Assembly (NCBI GenBank): GCA_046724395.1
Contig: JBKOWM010000056.1
Span: forward strand, 1 to 60,053
Direction of reading: 5' to 3'
DNA length: 60,053 nucleotides
Origin: DATAEU01 sp046724395
Lineage (GTDB): Bacteria; Actinomycetota; UBA4738; HRBIN12
The notes beneath the pieces are model-generated. The model saw only the letters and a list, made by a program, of their open reading frames with translations. It ran no database searches and was not told where the DNA came from. The translations under genes were made by a program, and so were the position numbers. Shown in pieces: positions 1-8,975 of the stretch. Each line of letters opens with the position of its first letter. The stretch's first letter is position 1.

Positions 1-149
1 TCCTCGTGCTTCCCGGCCCGGGAATTGTCCTCCTACTGGCCGGTCTCGCAATCCTGGCGTCCGAGTACGTGTGGGCACAGCGGGCTCTGAACTACGCCAA
101 GGAGAGGGCCAAGAGGGCGTCGGACAGGGTCCGCGGCAGGCGCGGCTAG
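1..149 (+). CDS. PGPGW-type small membrane protein (3' part)
   Basis: The window opens inside this gene. Reading from base 3 gives 48 residues and a TAG stop at 147-149. An LPGPG motif precedes a hydrophobic helix and LAILASEYVWA, followed by a Lys/Arg-rich tail. That order is the signature of PGPGW transmembrane proteins, small two-helix membrane proteins of unknown function that are frequent in actinobacteria. The N-terminus lies outside the window. The stop codon also forms the first three bases of the -10 element of the next gene. Family assignment is fairly secure; no role can be given. Confidence 0.75.
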   Translation, partial: LVLPGPGIVLLLAGLAILASEYVWAQRALNYAKERAKRASDRVRGRRG

Positions 150-152
150 GCT
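147..152 (+). promoter_or_regulatory. -10 element TAGGCT, leaderless
   Basis: TAGGCT ends 6 bases before the GTG at 159. Its TAG is the stop codon of the preceding gene. The spacing places the transcription start at or next to the start codon. Confidence 0.6.
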
Positions 153-158
153 GCGCCG

Positions 159-1076
159 GTGGGTCGCATCCTCATCGGCACGGCGAGCTGGACGGATCCG
201 ACACTTATCAAGGACGGGCATTTCTACCCGGCGGACGCCAAGACCTCCGAGGCGAGGCTGAAGTACTACGCCTCGAAGTTTCCGGTCGTCGAGGTGGACT
301 CGACCTACTATTTCCCGCCGTCGGAACGGAACTCGGTGCTCTGGATCGAGCGAACGCCGAAGGACTTCACCTTCAATGTCAAGGCGTACTCGCTCCTCAC
401 GAATCACCCGACCAAGCGGGACTCCCTGTATGCAGAGATCAGGGAGACCCTTCCAGAGGAGCTGGCCGAGAAGTCACGCATCTACCGGGAAAACCTGCCC
501 GACGAGCTCGTCGACGAGGTCTGGCAGCGCTTCCACGACGCCCTGATGCCGCTGCATTCGGCCGGAAAGCTCGGGGCCGTTTTGTTCCAGTTCCCAGAGT
601 GGTTCGTCATCGGGCGGAAGAACAGGGACTACATCGTGCAGGCGTCTGAGCGGCTCCGCGACTTCAAAATGGCGGTCGAGTTCCGCCATCAGAGCTGGTT
701 GAACGATCGCAACCGAGAGGAGACCCTCGGGTTCCTCACGGAGCACGATCTCCCTGTCGTGTGCGTCGACATGCCGCAAGGGTTCCCGTCGAGCATCCCG
801 AGGTTCGCCGCCGCGACGGCCGGCGAGCTGTCGATGGTCCGCTTCCACGGCCGGGACCCCGAGGTGTGGGCGAAGAAGAACGTCTCCGCGTCAGAGCGAT
901 TCCGGTACGAGTACAGCCGTGACGAGCTGACGGAGTGGGTCGAACCGATCGAGGACCTCTCTAAGCAGACACGAGAGACGCACGTGCTCATGAACAACTG
1001 CTATCGCGACTACGCGGTCAACAACGCACGCGATCTCGGCGCGCTGTTGGGTCTTGAGCTCGAACGGGAGGAGTAG
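159..1076 (+). CDS. DUF72 domain protein (YecE family)
   Basis: The product is 305 residues. It opens with RILIGTASWTDPTL and continues with a YFPP segment after EVDSTYY, then TFNVKAYSLLT, FQFPEWF and VEFRHQSW, which are the conserved blocks of the DUF72 (YecE-like) TIM-barrel family. Length is at the upper end for the family. The biochemical role of DUF72 is not established. The GTG start is supported by a TAGGCT -10 element 6 bases upstream, with no Shine-Dalgarno sequence, so the mRNA is probably leaderless. The gene stands alone, with a structured spacer after it. The family call is secure; the function is unknown. Confidence 0.88.
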   Translation: MGRILIGTASWTDPTLIKDGHFYPADAKTSEARLKYYASKFPVVEVDSTYYFPPSERNSVLWIERTPKDFTFNVKAYSLLTNHPTKRDSLYAEIRETLPEELAEKSRIYRENLPDELVDEVWQRFHDALMPLHSAGKLGAVLFQFPEWFVIGRKNRDYIVQASERLRDFKMAVEFRHQSWLNDRNREETLGFLTEHDLPVVCVDMPQGFPSSIPRFAAATAGELSMVRFHGRDPEVWAKKNVSASERFRYEYSRDELTEWVEPIEDLSKQTRETHVLMNNCYRDYAVNNARDLGALLGLELEREE

Positions 1077-1078
1077 GG

Positions 1079-1135
1079 GTCTGGCCCGGACCCGCGGGCG
1101 CACCCGCGTGGAAGGGAGGGTAGCCCGGGCCAGAC
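1079..1135 (+). terminator. Long nested hairpin after the DUF72 gene
   Basis: A perfect 11-bp stem pairs 1079-1089 (GTCTGGCCCGG) with 1125-1135 (CCGGGCCAGAC). Inside it a second stem, CGCGGG with CCCGCG around a CGCA loop, is possible. There is no U tract. It could be an intrinsic-like terminator of a GC-rich genome or a structured RNA. Confidence 0.5.
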
Positions 1136-1228
1136 GACTTCGCAGGCGATCGGTTCCTCATTCCCGCTACACGATCAGCGTAGCAGCGTCTTCCTGAACG
1201 ACCGGCCGCCGTCGCCGGCGCATCGCGT

Positions 1229-1234
1229 TACTGT
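1229..1234 (+). promoter_or_regulatory. -10 element TACTGT
   Basis: TACTGT ends 9 bases before the ATG at 1244, implying a leader of at most a few bases. Confidence 0.45.
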
Positions 1235-1243
1235 GGCCGCAGG

Positions 1244-2347
1244 ATGTTAGGACGGGCGTGGAGAATCGGAAGCGTCGCGGGAATCCCGGTCAACGTCGAT
1301 TCCTCGTGGGTCTGGATCGCCGTGCTGGCCGTGTACTCTCTGTGGTCGCAGCTCAGCGCGCGGTTTCCGGCGCTCGACGGCCTAACGGCGCTGGCGCTCG
1401 GAGTCGGCGCGGCGGCGCTGTTCTTCGGCTCGGTCTTCCTGCACGAGGTCGCGCATGCCGTCGCGGCGCGCGTGAACGACATCGAGGTCACGGGGATCAC
1501 CCTCGTGTTCTTCGGCGGGTTCACCAGTACGCGCTCGGATGAGCGTGGTCCCGGCGCGGCGTTCGTCATTGCCGCGGCCGGGCCGCTCACGAGCTTTGTC
1601 CTCGCGGCCTTCTTCTTCGTCGTCGGTCGCGCAGTAGGCGACGTGAACCCGCCCCTTGGCGGGGCGATCGCCTACGTCGGATTCATCAACGGGCTCATGG
1701 CCGTCTTCAACGTCCTTCCCGGGTTCCCGTTGGACGGTGGCCGGATGCTGGAGGCGGCGACGTGGGGCCTTACACACAGCCACGAACGCGGCACCCGGAT
1801 CGCGGCGGGGGCCGGCATGGTCGTTGCCGCGGCGCTCGTCGCATGGGCTGTGTTCGACGCGATCGGACCGAACGGCGATCTCTTCGGATCGCTCTGGCTC
1901 GTCGTGATCGCCTCCGTCATCTTCCAGGGCGCCCGCGCCGCTCGGCAGCAGATCGGCCTTCGCCAGCGGATGTCCGGCGCGAGCGTGGCTGATGCGATGG
2001 ATCCCCCGCCGCTCGCGATCCCGGCCGACATGACGCTGTCCGAGGCGCTCGACCGCTTCCTACGCGGACACGAGAACGAGGTGTTTCCGGTGATCGAACC
2101 CGGCGGGACCGTCGTGGGCGTCGTCAACTTCGAGTCCGCTCGTCGCGTCGGCATGCGTGACCCGCTCCGGCCGGTTCTCGACGCCCTCATCCCGCTGTCG
2201 GACGTCCTGACCGCACACGAAGAAGAGCCGCTCGACCGGGCGATCCTTCGCCTTGGGCCCGGGCGCGCAGCGCTCGTCCTGCGCGACGGTCGCCTGGTCG
2301 GTGCGATCACCGGACGAAGCGTGGGGCGCTGGGCCGCACGGACCTGA
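1244..2347 (+). CDS. Site-2 protease family (M50) metalloprotease with CBS domains
   Basis: The 367-residue protein is an intramembrane zinc metalloprotease of the M50/S2P group. The zinc motif HEVAH lies in a membrane helix at about residues 67-71, and the third-ligand motif NVLPGFPLDGGR is near residues 157-168. Several hydrophobic segments fill the first 230 residues. The C-terminal 130 residues form two CBS-like repeats (ADAMDPPPLAIPADMTLSEA and DALIPLSDVLTAHEEE), which usually sense adenine nucleotides. This arrangement matches the Rv2625c/MJ0392 type of rhomboid-unrelated S2P. No obvious substrate (anti-sigma factor) gene is adjacent. A TACTGT -10 lies 9 bases before the ATG. Confidence 0.9.
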   Translation: MLGRAWRIGSVAGIPVNVDSSWVWIAVLAVYSLWSQLSARFPALDGLTALALGVGAAALFFGSVFLHEVAHAVAARVNDIEVTGITLVFFGGFTSTRSDERGPGAAFVIAAAGPLTSFVLAAFFFVVGRAVGDVNPPLGGAIAYVGFINGLMAVFNVLPGFPLDGGRMLEAATWGLTHSHERGTRIAAGAGMVVAAALVAWAVFDAIGPNGDLFGSLWLVVIASVIFQGARAARQQIGLRQRMSGASVADAMDPPPLAIPADMTLSEALDRFLRGHENEVFPVIEPGGTVVGVVNFESARRVGMRDPLRPVLDALIPLSDVLTAHEEEPLDRAILRLGPGRAALVLRDGRLVGAITGRSVGRWAART

Positions 2348-2390
2348 AGAAGGCATCCCCGTCGTTCATCGGGGTGTCGGCCGTCGGCGC

Positions 2391-2396
2391 TACCAT
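2391..2396 (+). promoter_or_regulatory. -10 element TACCAT, leaderless
   Basis: TACCAT ends 7 bases before GTG 2404. This supports that start over the GTG at 2374, which lies upstream of the element. Confidence 0.55.
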
Positions 2397-2403
2397 CGCC
2401 GAC

Positions 2404-5316
2404 GTGGCCCCCAACCCCTTCGACGCGGATCCCGCGCAGGCGCAGGTCCTCGAGCACAGCACGGGCTCGCTTCTCGTCGTCGGCGCCGCCGGAACCGGGA
2501 AGACGACGGTACTGCGCGAGCGGATGGCCCGCGCGATCGAATCCGGCGCCGACCCCGAGCGCATCGCGCTCGTCGTCGGATCTGCGCGGGCGCGCGAAGA
2601 CGCCCGCGGCCGGCTGATGGATCGGCTGGGTCGCTCGTTACCGGCGCTGCGCGTGACGACGATTCACGGCCTCGCGTTCTCACTCGTAAGTGAGCGGTTC
2701 GCGGCGCTCGGCTATCCTCGACCGCCGGACGTTCTCGATGCCGCCCGGCAGTTCGCGGTTGTGGAGCGCCTGCTCGAGCAGGAGCGCGATCATCCCGAGC
2801 GCTGGCCGGCGTTCGGGGCGCTGCTCGGCCTCCATGGATTCGCCGACGAGATCCGACAGCTGCTCCTTCGCGCCGCGGAGCGCCTGCTCACGCCGGAGGA
2901 GATGCAGCTGCGGGCCGAGCGTCGCGGACTCGGCGGATGGATGGAGCTTACGCGGTTCGCGACGCGATACCGCGAAGAGCTCGCCGGGATCGGCGCGCTC
3001 GACTTTGCGGGACTGCTGGTCCGCGCGTCGGAAGCGGCGACGGCGGGCCCGCCAGCGTTCGACGAGGTCCTCGTCGACGACCACCAGGACTCAACGCTCG
3101 CCGCCGAGCGGCTCCTGTCGTCCCTCGGCGCCCGGACGCTCGTCGTCGCGGGCAACGAGGCGGCGCACGTGTTCTCGTTCCAGGGAACGACGCTCGAGCC
3201 CCTACGACGGCTCCGCGACGACGCCTCAGTCGTCTCCGTCCGGCTTGAGACGAATCACCGTTCGCCAGGCGGCGTTGCGGTCGAGGCATGGACGGCGGCA
3301 CACGCATCCGAAGAGCATCGCGCCATCGCGCGGGAGCTCCGGCGGATCCACGTAGAGGACGGCGTCGCGTGGGGCGATCTCTCCGTCGTCGTCCGCCGGC
3401 AGTCGGGGGACGCTCAGGCGCTGCTGAGGGGGCTCGACGACGCGCGCATTCCACGCGTTGCCAGCGAACCCGGCCTCTCACCCGCCGCCGCACCGGGAAC
3501 CAGGCCGTACATCCTCGCGCTCCGTTGGATCATCGCGAGCCCCGAGACCCGAGACGAGCTCGCCGACGTCGTCCTCACGTCCGAACTCGGCGGGTTGGCT
3601 CCGGCGTCGGCACGCGCGCTGTTGAGGATCTCGAGGGCCAGGCGCGAATCGGCGGCCCGGGCGCTCGAGATCACCGACGGGCTCGGGGAACGAGAGCGCT
3701 TCGTGTTGACCGCGCTCCGCCACGCACTCGCGGAGGCCGAGCGCTTCTCGTCGTCGGCCGAGGATGCGATGCGGGTGCTGTGGCAGCGGTTGCCGTGCTC
3801 GGCCGCGCTCGTCGAGGCCGCCGAGAGTTCGGTCGAGGCGCGAGCGGATCTGCAGGCGGTACGCGCCCTGACCGAGGCCGCCGCCCGCTGGGCGACGAGC
3901 TCGGACCCGAGCGTGCAGGCATTCCTCGGCTCGCTCGGAAGCGGGGAAGGTGCGCCCGAGGCGGCCGGCGTGGTCGGTCGCGGCGACGCCGTGCGCGTGC
4001 TCACGGCGCACGCCGCGGTCGGGATGGAGTTCGACACGGTAATCGTCGCCGGAGCCCAGGAGGCCAACTTCCCGAGCCTCGAGCGACCGGAGCCGATGTT
4101 CGACCTCAACGTCCTCGAGCGGACCGCGACGCGATCGGAGACCAACCGTGCTCGAATAGCCGACGAGCGACGGCTGTTCGGGAGTGTGCTCTCCCGCGCT
4201 CGCCGTCGCGTCCTGCTTACGGCGACGCATCCGCACGGCAGCATCTCGACCGAGGGACCCGTCTCACGCTTTGCCGACGAGCTCGACGTCGAGTGGAGAC
4301 CGGCGCCCGTCCCTCCGTACGCGGACCCCGTTTCGACGGAGGAGGCCGCCGCCGCGTGGCGCAGGGAGCTCGCGGATCTCGATGCCGTCGCACCCTCTCG
4401 CATTGCGGCGCTCGACGGCCTCCTCGCCCTCGGCGTCGATCCGCGGCGATGGTGGTTCCGCCGGGACTGGAGCGACGCCGTGCCTCGGCGCGAGCCGAAC
4501 CGGCTGTCGTACTCCCGGCTGGATCGTCTCGAGAACTGCGAGCTGCAGTTCGCCCTCTCCGAGGAATTGGGGCTCGACCCCGGCGGCGGCTACCAGGCGT
4601 GGGTAGGCCGTCTGGTCCACGGCCTCATCGAGCGCATCGAGCGCGGTCAGCTCGAGCGATCGCGTGAAGCCTTCGTCGCTGCGATCGAGGCCGCATGGGA
4701 ACCGGAGCGCTTCCCGTCGTACGCCATCAGTGAGGCGGAGCGCCGGAACGCGGTCGAGGTCCTGGTTCCCAACTGGTTCCTCCGGTACGGCGATCGGCCC
4801 GCAGAGGAGGGCGGCACCGAGCGATACTTCACGTTCGACCTCGACGGCGCCGTCATCCGCGGCAAGATCGATCGCATCGGCCCGGACGCCGCCGGCCGCC
4901 GTCGCATCACCGACTTCAAGACGGGAAAGGCCGACGGCGCCGGCGACGCGTCCCGCAGCCTGCAGCTCGGCATCTACTACCTGGCCGTGGGCGAGTGCGA
5001 CGAACTAGCCGAGTTCCGTCCGGTCGATGCGGTCGAGCTCGCGTATCTCGCGGGCACCAAGGCCGACGCAGCAGAGCCCACGGTCCTCGAATGGAGGATC
5101 GAAACCGACGAAGAGGCTCGGTATGTCACCGAGATGCGATCCCGCGTCGAAGGACTCGTCGAGCGCGTTCGCATGTTGACGGAGGAAGGAAGCTACACGG
5201 CGAGCACGGCAGCCGACTGCTTCTTCTGCCGGTTCCAGACGATGTGCCCGCGGTACGCGGAGGGCAGACCGGTCTTCGAGACCGCATCCCGGGTGTCGCA
5301 GGCGGCCTCGCCATGA
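2404..5316 (+). CDS. adnA: AdnA-like helicase-nuclease subunit
   Basis: This 970-residue UvrD-family protein carries a C-terminal PD-(D/E)XK nuclease and is the likely AdnA subunit of a heterodimeric end-resection machine for double-strand-break repair. Walker A is GAAGTGKT at residues 27-34. The Walker B/motif II is LVDDHQD, with Asp where the catalytic Glu of DExQ normally sits, and motif III is also degenerate (AGNEAAHVFSFQG). The nuclease motif ITDFKTGK is near residue 836. An AddB-type iron-sulfur staple is suggested by a Cys in LENCELQF (about 711) and CFFCRFQTMC (about 938-947). The GTG 2404 start follows a leaderless -10; GTG 2374 is possible but less likely. The gene overlaps adnB by ATGA. 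Confidence 0.85.
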   Translation: MAPNPFDADPAQAQVLEHSTGSLLVVGAAGTGKTTVLRERMARAIESGADPERIALVVGSARAREDARGRLMDRLGRSLPALRVTTIHGLAFSLVSERFAALGYPRPPDVLDAARQFAVVERLLEQERDHPERWPAFGALLGLHGFADEIRQLLLRAAERLLTPEEMQLRAERRGLGGWMELTRFATRYREELAGIGALDFAGLLVRASEAATAGPPAFDEVLVDDHQDSTLAAERLLSSLGARTLVVAGNEAAHVFSFQGTTLEPLRRLRDDASVVSVRLETNHRSPGGVAVEAWTAAHASEEHRAIARELRRIHVEDGVAWGDLSVVVRRQSGDAQALLRGLDDARIPRVASEPGLSPAAAPGTRPYILALRWIIASPETRDELADVVLTSELGGLAPASARALLRISRARRESAARALEITDGLGERERFVLTALRHALAEAERFSSSAEDAMRVLWQRLPCSAALVEAAESSVEARADLQAVRALTEAAARWATSSDPSVQAFLGSLGSGEGAPEAAGVVGRGDAVRVLTAHAAVGMEFDTVIVAGAQEANFPSLERPEPMFDLNVLERTATRSETNRARIADERRLFGSVLSRARRRVLLTATHPHGSISTEGPVSRFADELDVEWRPAPVPPYADPVSTEEAAAAWRRELADLDAVAPSRIAALDGLLALGVDPRRWWFRRDWSDAVPRREPNRLSYSRLDRLENCELQFALSEELGLDPGGGYQAWVGRLVHGLIERIERGQLERSREAFVAAIEAAWEPERFPSYAISEAERRNAVEVLVPNWFLRYGDRPAEEGGTERYFTFDLDGAVIRGKIDRIGPDAAGRRRITDFKTGKADGAGDASRSLQLGIYYLAVGECDELAEFRPVDAVELAYLAGTKADAAEPTVLEWRIETDEEARYVTEMRSRVEGLVERVRMLTEEGSYTASTAADCFFCRFQTMCPRYAEGRPVFETASRVSQAASP

Positions 5317-8300
5317 CGGCGTATCCGGAGGCCGTCACGGCCTTTCTCGGTGCCGAGCCCACGGAGGAGCAGTGGCGCGCGATCTCGTATCCGCTCGAGC
5401 CGTTCGTGCTGGTCGCCGGGGCCGGATCCGGAAAAACGTCCGTGATGGCGGCGCGCGTCATCTATCTGGCGCTCGCCGCCAGAGGGCTCGTTCCGGCGCC
5501 CGGTGTGATGCCAGGCAACGTCTTGTGTCTGACCTTTACGAACAAGGCGACCGAGAACCTCTCGCTTCGCATTCGTCATGCGCTGACGACGATCCCCGGC
5601 CTGGAGGAGGGTGAGGAGCCGGAGGTTCTGAACTACCACGGGTTTGCCGCGCAGGTCATCGAACGTCACGGGATGCGGATCGGGATCGAGCCCGGGCAAC
5701 GTGTCATGACGCCGGCACAGCGAATGGAGGTCGCCGCCCGCGTGCTCGACACGATGACTTTCGATCGCTCGTCCACCAAGTGGCAGCCGGCGATCGTGAA
5801 GCGGATCCTCGATCTGGACGAGCAGCTGCAGAACCACCTTCGCACCCCGGAGGAGCTCCACGAGCACGTGCAGGCCAAATTGCCGCTGCTCGAGGCGGTT
5901 CGATCGAGCGAGCCGTGGCAGGCCGCGCACGAGCGCGAGGAGCTCGCGCGGGCGGTCATAGAGTTCAGGCGGATCAAGCGCTCGCTCGGTGTGATCGACT
6001 TCGGCGACCAGATCGCGTTCGCCGTTCGGATCGCGACCGAGCACCCCGACGTCGGGGCGGAGTATCGCGAGCGTTTCGGCGCGGTCCTCCTGGACGAGTT
6101 CCAGGACACGAACCACGCGCAGGCAACGCTCATGGCGTCGCTGTTCGGGCACGGTCACCCCGTCACCGCGGTCGGCGATCCCGACCAGAACATCTACGGC
6201 TGGCGCGGTGCTAGCCTGCACAACCTGCTCGCCTTCCCTGAGCAGTTTCGTCGCGCCGACGGCACCTGGGCCGAGCGCCTCCCCCTCTACACCAACTTCC
6301 GGTCCGGCGCATACGTGCTCGAGGCCGCAGACGAGATCATCGCGAAGGTTCCCGCGAACCAGCGGCCGGATCCGGACAAGCGCCTTGTGCCCTTCGCGGC
6401 CAACGGCACCGGTGAAGTCGAGATCGCACTGCTCGACCACGAGCTCGCGGAGGCCGAGGACATCGCTGATCGCATCGTTAACCTGCATCACGAAGGCAAG
6501 GCGTGGTCGTCCAACGCCGTGCTGTGCCGCACCCACCGGCTCTTCGAACCGCTGCAGCTGGCGTTCGCCGCCCGGGACCTGCCGGCCGAGTTCGTCGGCC
6601 TGGCGGGCCTGATCCACCTCCCGGAGATCGTCGAGGTCCTCGCGTACGCGCGCGTGGCCTCGAGCCCCGAGGACGGCGTCTCGCTGGCACGTATCCTGAC
6701 CGGACCGCGCTACCGGGTGTCGCTCGGCGATCTGTCCCGCGTCGCCGCGTGGACGCGGATGAGCGGATGGGCGTTCGTGGAGCGCCTTCGCGACGAGCGC
6801 GCCGGCGAGGACGAAGGTCTCCTCGAGGACCGGCCGTTCCTGATCGCCGAGGCCCTCGAACACCTGGACGAGGTCGAGGATCTGTCCGTGGACGGACACT
6901 CCCGGCTCGAGGAGTGCCGCCGTGAGCTGGCCGACCTCCGAGACGCCGCGCGGCGGCCCGTCCCGACGTTCCTCGCTGAGATCGTCCGGCGAACAGGGTT
7001 GCTGGCGGAGCTGGACGCCGACGTCGACCAGGCGCGCGCGGCCGCCAAACGCAGGAACCTCGCGGCGTTTCTCGACCAGGTGGACGCGTTCCAGCCCGTC
7101 GAGGGGGAGCTGTCGCTCGGCGCGTTTCTCTCGTACGTCGACTCCATCGAGGACGACCGCGAGTGGAACCCGGTTCAGCCAAGCGACGACGATTCGGTGA
7201 AGGTCATGACGATTCATGCGGCGAAGGGTCTGGAGTTCGACACGGTCTTCGTGCCGGGGCTCGCGGACCGGCTGTTCCCCGACGTCCGCGTCCAGGAGAA
7301 CCCCGCGCGCAAGCCGTCGTCGCTGGACGTAGAGCTGCGTCGCGACCGCGACCTGCTCCCCGCCTTCGACGGCGTGATGTCGCATTTCCAAAACAGCCTT
7401 CGCAAGCAGGAGGAGTTCGAGGAGCGACGAACGGGCTATGTCGCGCTCACGCGCGCACGGCGACGATTGTTCATCTCGTCCGCGGAGTGGTACGGCGAGA
7501 CGCTTCGCGAGGCGAAGCACGCCGGTCGCTTCCACGCGGATCTCGTGCTATGGGCGAAGCGAACGGAGCACGCGCGCCTACGGTGGGAAGCGGAGGAGCA
7601 CGAGACCAACCCGCTGGCGGGTTACCGCCAGGCTGCCGTCCGGCCATGGCCTGGCCCGGCGCTCCGGGACGACGAGGCCGACGAGCTGTTCCCCGACGGA
7701 TGGCGCGTCGCGGCCATTGGCGCCGCCAACAGCGGATCCGTCGAGCGATCCACAATGGACCTGCTGGGACCGGAGAAGCTTCGCGCGTTCGAGCGCGCCG
7801 CGTCGGAGCGGCGAACAGTGGCCGCGCATCTGCGCGAGCGCGACGACCCGGGCGCGGAGCACCCGTGGATACCGAACGCGGCATCCGTCGGCTCCGTCGT
7901 CGAGTACGCGCGCTGTCCCAAGCGCTTTTACTGGAGTGTCGTGCGGCCGCTGCCGCGCTTCAGCGGCCCGTCGGCGCGGATCGGCACCGAGATTCACCGC
8001 TGGATCGAGCGGCAATCGCGCGGACAGACGACGCTGCTCGAGATCGACGACGTTCCCGATCTCACCGCGGAGGAACTCGCGGGCCAACCGGGGAAGCTCC
8101 ACGACCTCCGTCGCTCGTTCCTATCCAGCCGGTTTGCGGACATGGTCCCGCTGTTCGCAGAGCGGCCCTTTCTCTTGAGCCTCGACGGGTTCACGATCCG
8201 CGGCCGAATCGACGCCATCTACGGAGAGGTCGGCGGACCGTGGGAGGTCGTCGACTACAAGACCGGGCGCGAACCGCAGCCCGACGATCCCGTCGCGCGG

Positions 8301-8570
8301 ATTCAGCTCGATGTGTACGCGCTCGCCTGCCTCGACGTATGGGGCAAGCGACCGGAGGATCTGACCCTGACGTACCTCTACCTCGCCGGCGGGACGGAAT
8401 CGACGCATCGCGTGGATGACGAGGCGGCGATCCGAGGTCGGCTGCGAGCGTGGCTGGCGCGCATCGGTGAGGGGCGGTTCGAGCCCACGCCCGGGCCACA
8501 ATGCCGATGGTGCGACTTCCTGCCGTTCTGCGAGGCCGGTCGCGGGCACGTCGCCGACGTCGGCGCCTGA
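5313..8570 (+). CDS. adnB: AdnB-like helicase-nuclease subunit
   Basis: The 1085-residue product is the second subunit of the same complex. It has a fully canonical SF1A motor: GAGSGKT (residues 36-42), LTFTNKAT, LLDEFQDT (about 259) and GDPDQNIYGWRGA, with HAAKGLEFD and GYVALTRARRR later on. A C-terminal nuclease domain carries VVDYKTGR (about 979). The first cluster Cys lies in ARCPKRFYW (about 867) and the last three in CRWCDFLPFC (about 1063-1072). In mycobacterial AdnAB the B subunit is the main translocating motor, which fits the intact motifs here against the altered ones in the A subunit. The ATG overlaps the adnA stop by four bases, so the subunits are translationally coupled. Confidence 0.9.
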   Translation: MTAYPEAVTAFLGAEPTEEQWRAISYPLEPFVLVAGAGSGKTSVMAARVIYLALAARGLVPAPGVMPGNVLCLTFTNKATENLSLRIRHALTTIPGLEEGEEPEVLNYHGFAAQVIERHGMRIGIEPGQRVMTPAQRMEVAARVLDTMTFDRSSTKWQPAIVKRILDLDEQLQNHLRTPEELHEHVQAKLPLLEAVRSSEPWQAAHEREELARAVIEFRRIKRSLGVIDFGDQIAFAVRIATEHPDVGAEYRERFGAVLLDEFQDTNHAQATLMASLFGHGHPVTAVGDPDQNIYGWRGASLHNLLAFPEQFRRADGTWAERLPLYTNFRSGAYVLEAADEIIAKVPANQRPDPDKRLVPFAANGTGEVEIALLDHELAEAEDIADRIVNLHHEGKAWSSNAVLCRTHRLFEPLQLAFAARDLPAEFVGLAGLIHLPEIVEVLAYARVASSPEDGVSLARILTGPRYRVSLGDLSRVAAWTRMSGWAFVERLRDERAGEDEGLLEDRPFLIAEALEHLDEVEDLSVDGHSRLEECRRELADLRDAARRPVPTFLAEIVRRTGLLAELDADVDQARAAAKRRNLAAFLDQVDAFQPVEGELSLGAFLSYVDSIEDDREWNPVQPSDDDSVKVMTIHAAKGLEFDTVFVPGLADRLFPDVRVQENPARKPSSLDVELRRDRDLLPAFDGVMSHFQNSLRKQEEFEERRTGYVALTRARRRLFISSAEWYGETLREAKHAGRFHADLVLWAKRTEHARLRWEAEEHETNPLAGYRQAAVRPWPGPALRDDEADELFPDGWRVAAIGAANSGSVERSTMDLLGPEKLRAFERAASERRTVAAHLRERDDPGAEHPWIPNAASVGSVVEYARCPKRFYWSVVRPLPRFSGPSARIGTEIHRWIERQSRGQTTLLEIDDVPDLTAEELAGQPGKLHDLRRSFLSSRFADMVPLFAERPFLLSLDGFTIRGRIDAIYGEVGGPWEVVDYKTGREPQPDDPVARIQLDVYALACLDVWGKRPEDLTLTYLYLAGGTESTHRVDDEAAIRGRLRAWLARIGEGRFEPTPGPQCRWCDFLPFCEAGRGHVADVGA

Positions 8571-8581
8571 CGAAGCGGCGG

Positions 8582-8968
8582 TCAGCCGCCCTCGCGGTCG
8601 CGCTCGAGCTTCTCGACCTGCTGGTCGAAGGTCCTGTACGTCGACGCGGGGTCCCATCCTCCAGGTCCGTCCTCTGGCACGATCCGGACCGACAGCCCCA
8701 GCGCCTCGCCGCGGCTGCGGAGGGCCTGGACGAACCACTCGAGATCGCCGGGATGCAGAAGCACCGGACCCCGGGTCCCCGCGGAGCGCAGCCCGGGATC
8801 GTCGACGACGACGGGCGTCGGCCGAACGATCGCGCCGATGCCCGCGGCGGAGGCGTCGGACGGATCAAGAACGTCGATCGACGTTGCCCCACCTCTCCAC
8901 GTCGCGACTGCCACGACCGTCTCAGCCTGGCCGTCGGCCGGCGCCGGACGGTAGAGCTCCGCCCGCAC
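8582..8968 (-). CDS. Hypothetical protein downstream of a cNMP-binding gene
   Basis: I do not recognise this protein. From the GTG at 8968 it has 128 residues, is soluble-looking and acidic at its end, and contains TWRGGATSIDVLDPSDA, VVVDDPGLR and GPVLLHPGDLEWFVQAL. A longer start at 9028 (148 residues) would overlap the upstream gene by 53 bases; the GTG 8 bases after that gene's stop is preferred. It looks co-transcribed with the cyclic-nucleotide-binding protein and ends 11 bases from the convergent adnB stop. No function is proposed. Confidence 0.55.
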   Translation of the reverse strand: MRAELYRPAPADGQAETVVAVATWRGGATSIDVLDPSDASAAGIGAIVRPTPVVVDDPGLRSAGTRGPVLLHPGDLEWFVQALRSRGEALGLSVRIVPEDGPGGWDPASTYRTFDQQVEKLERDREGG

Positions 8969-8975
8969 GGATCGG

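Noticed and set aside
5193..7535. Antisense open frame of 780 residues opposite adnA/adnB
   Set aside because: High-GC shadow frame. No recognisable domain, and it runs fully opposite well-conserved helicase motifs.
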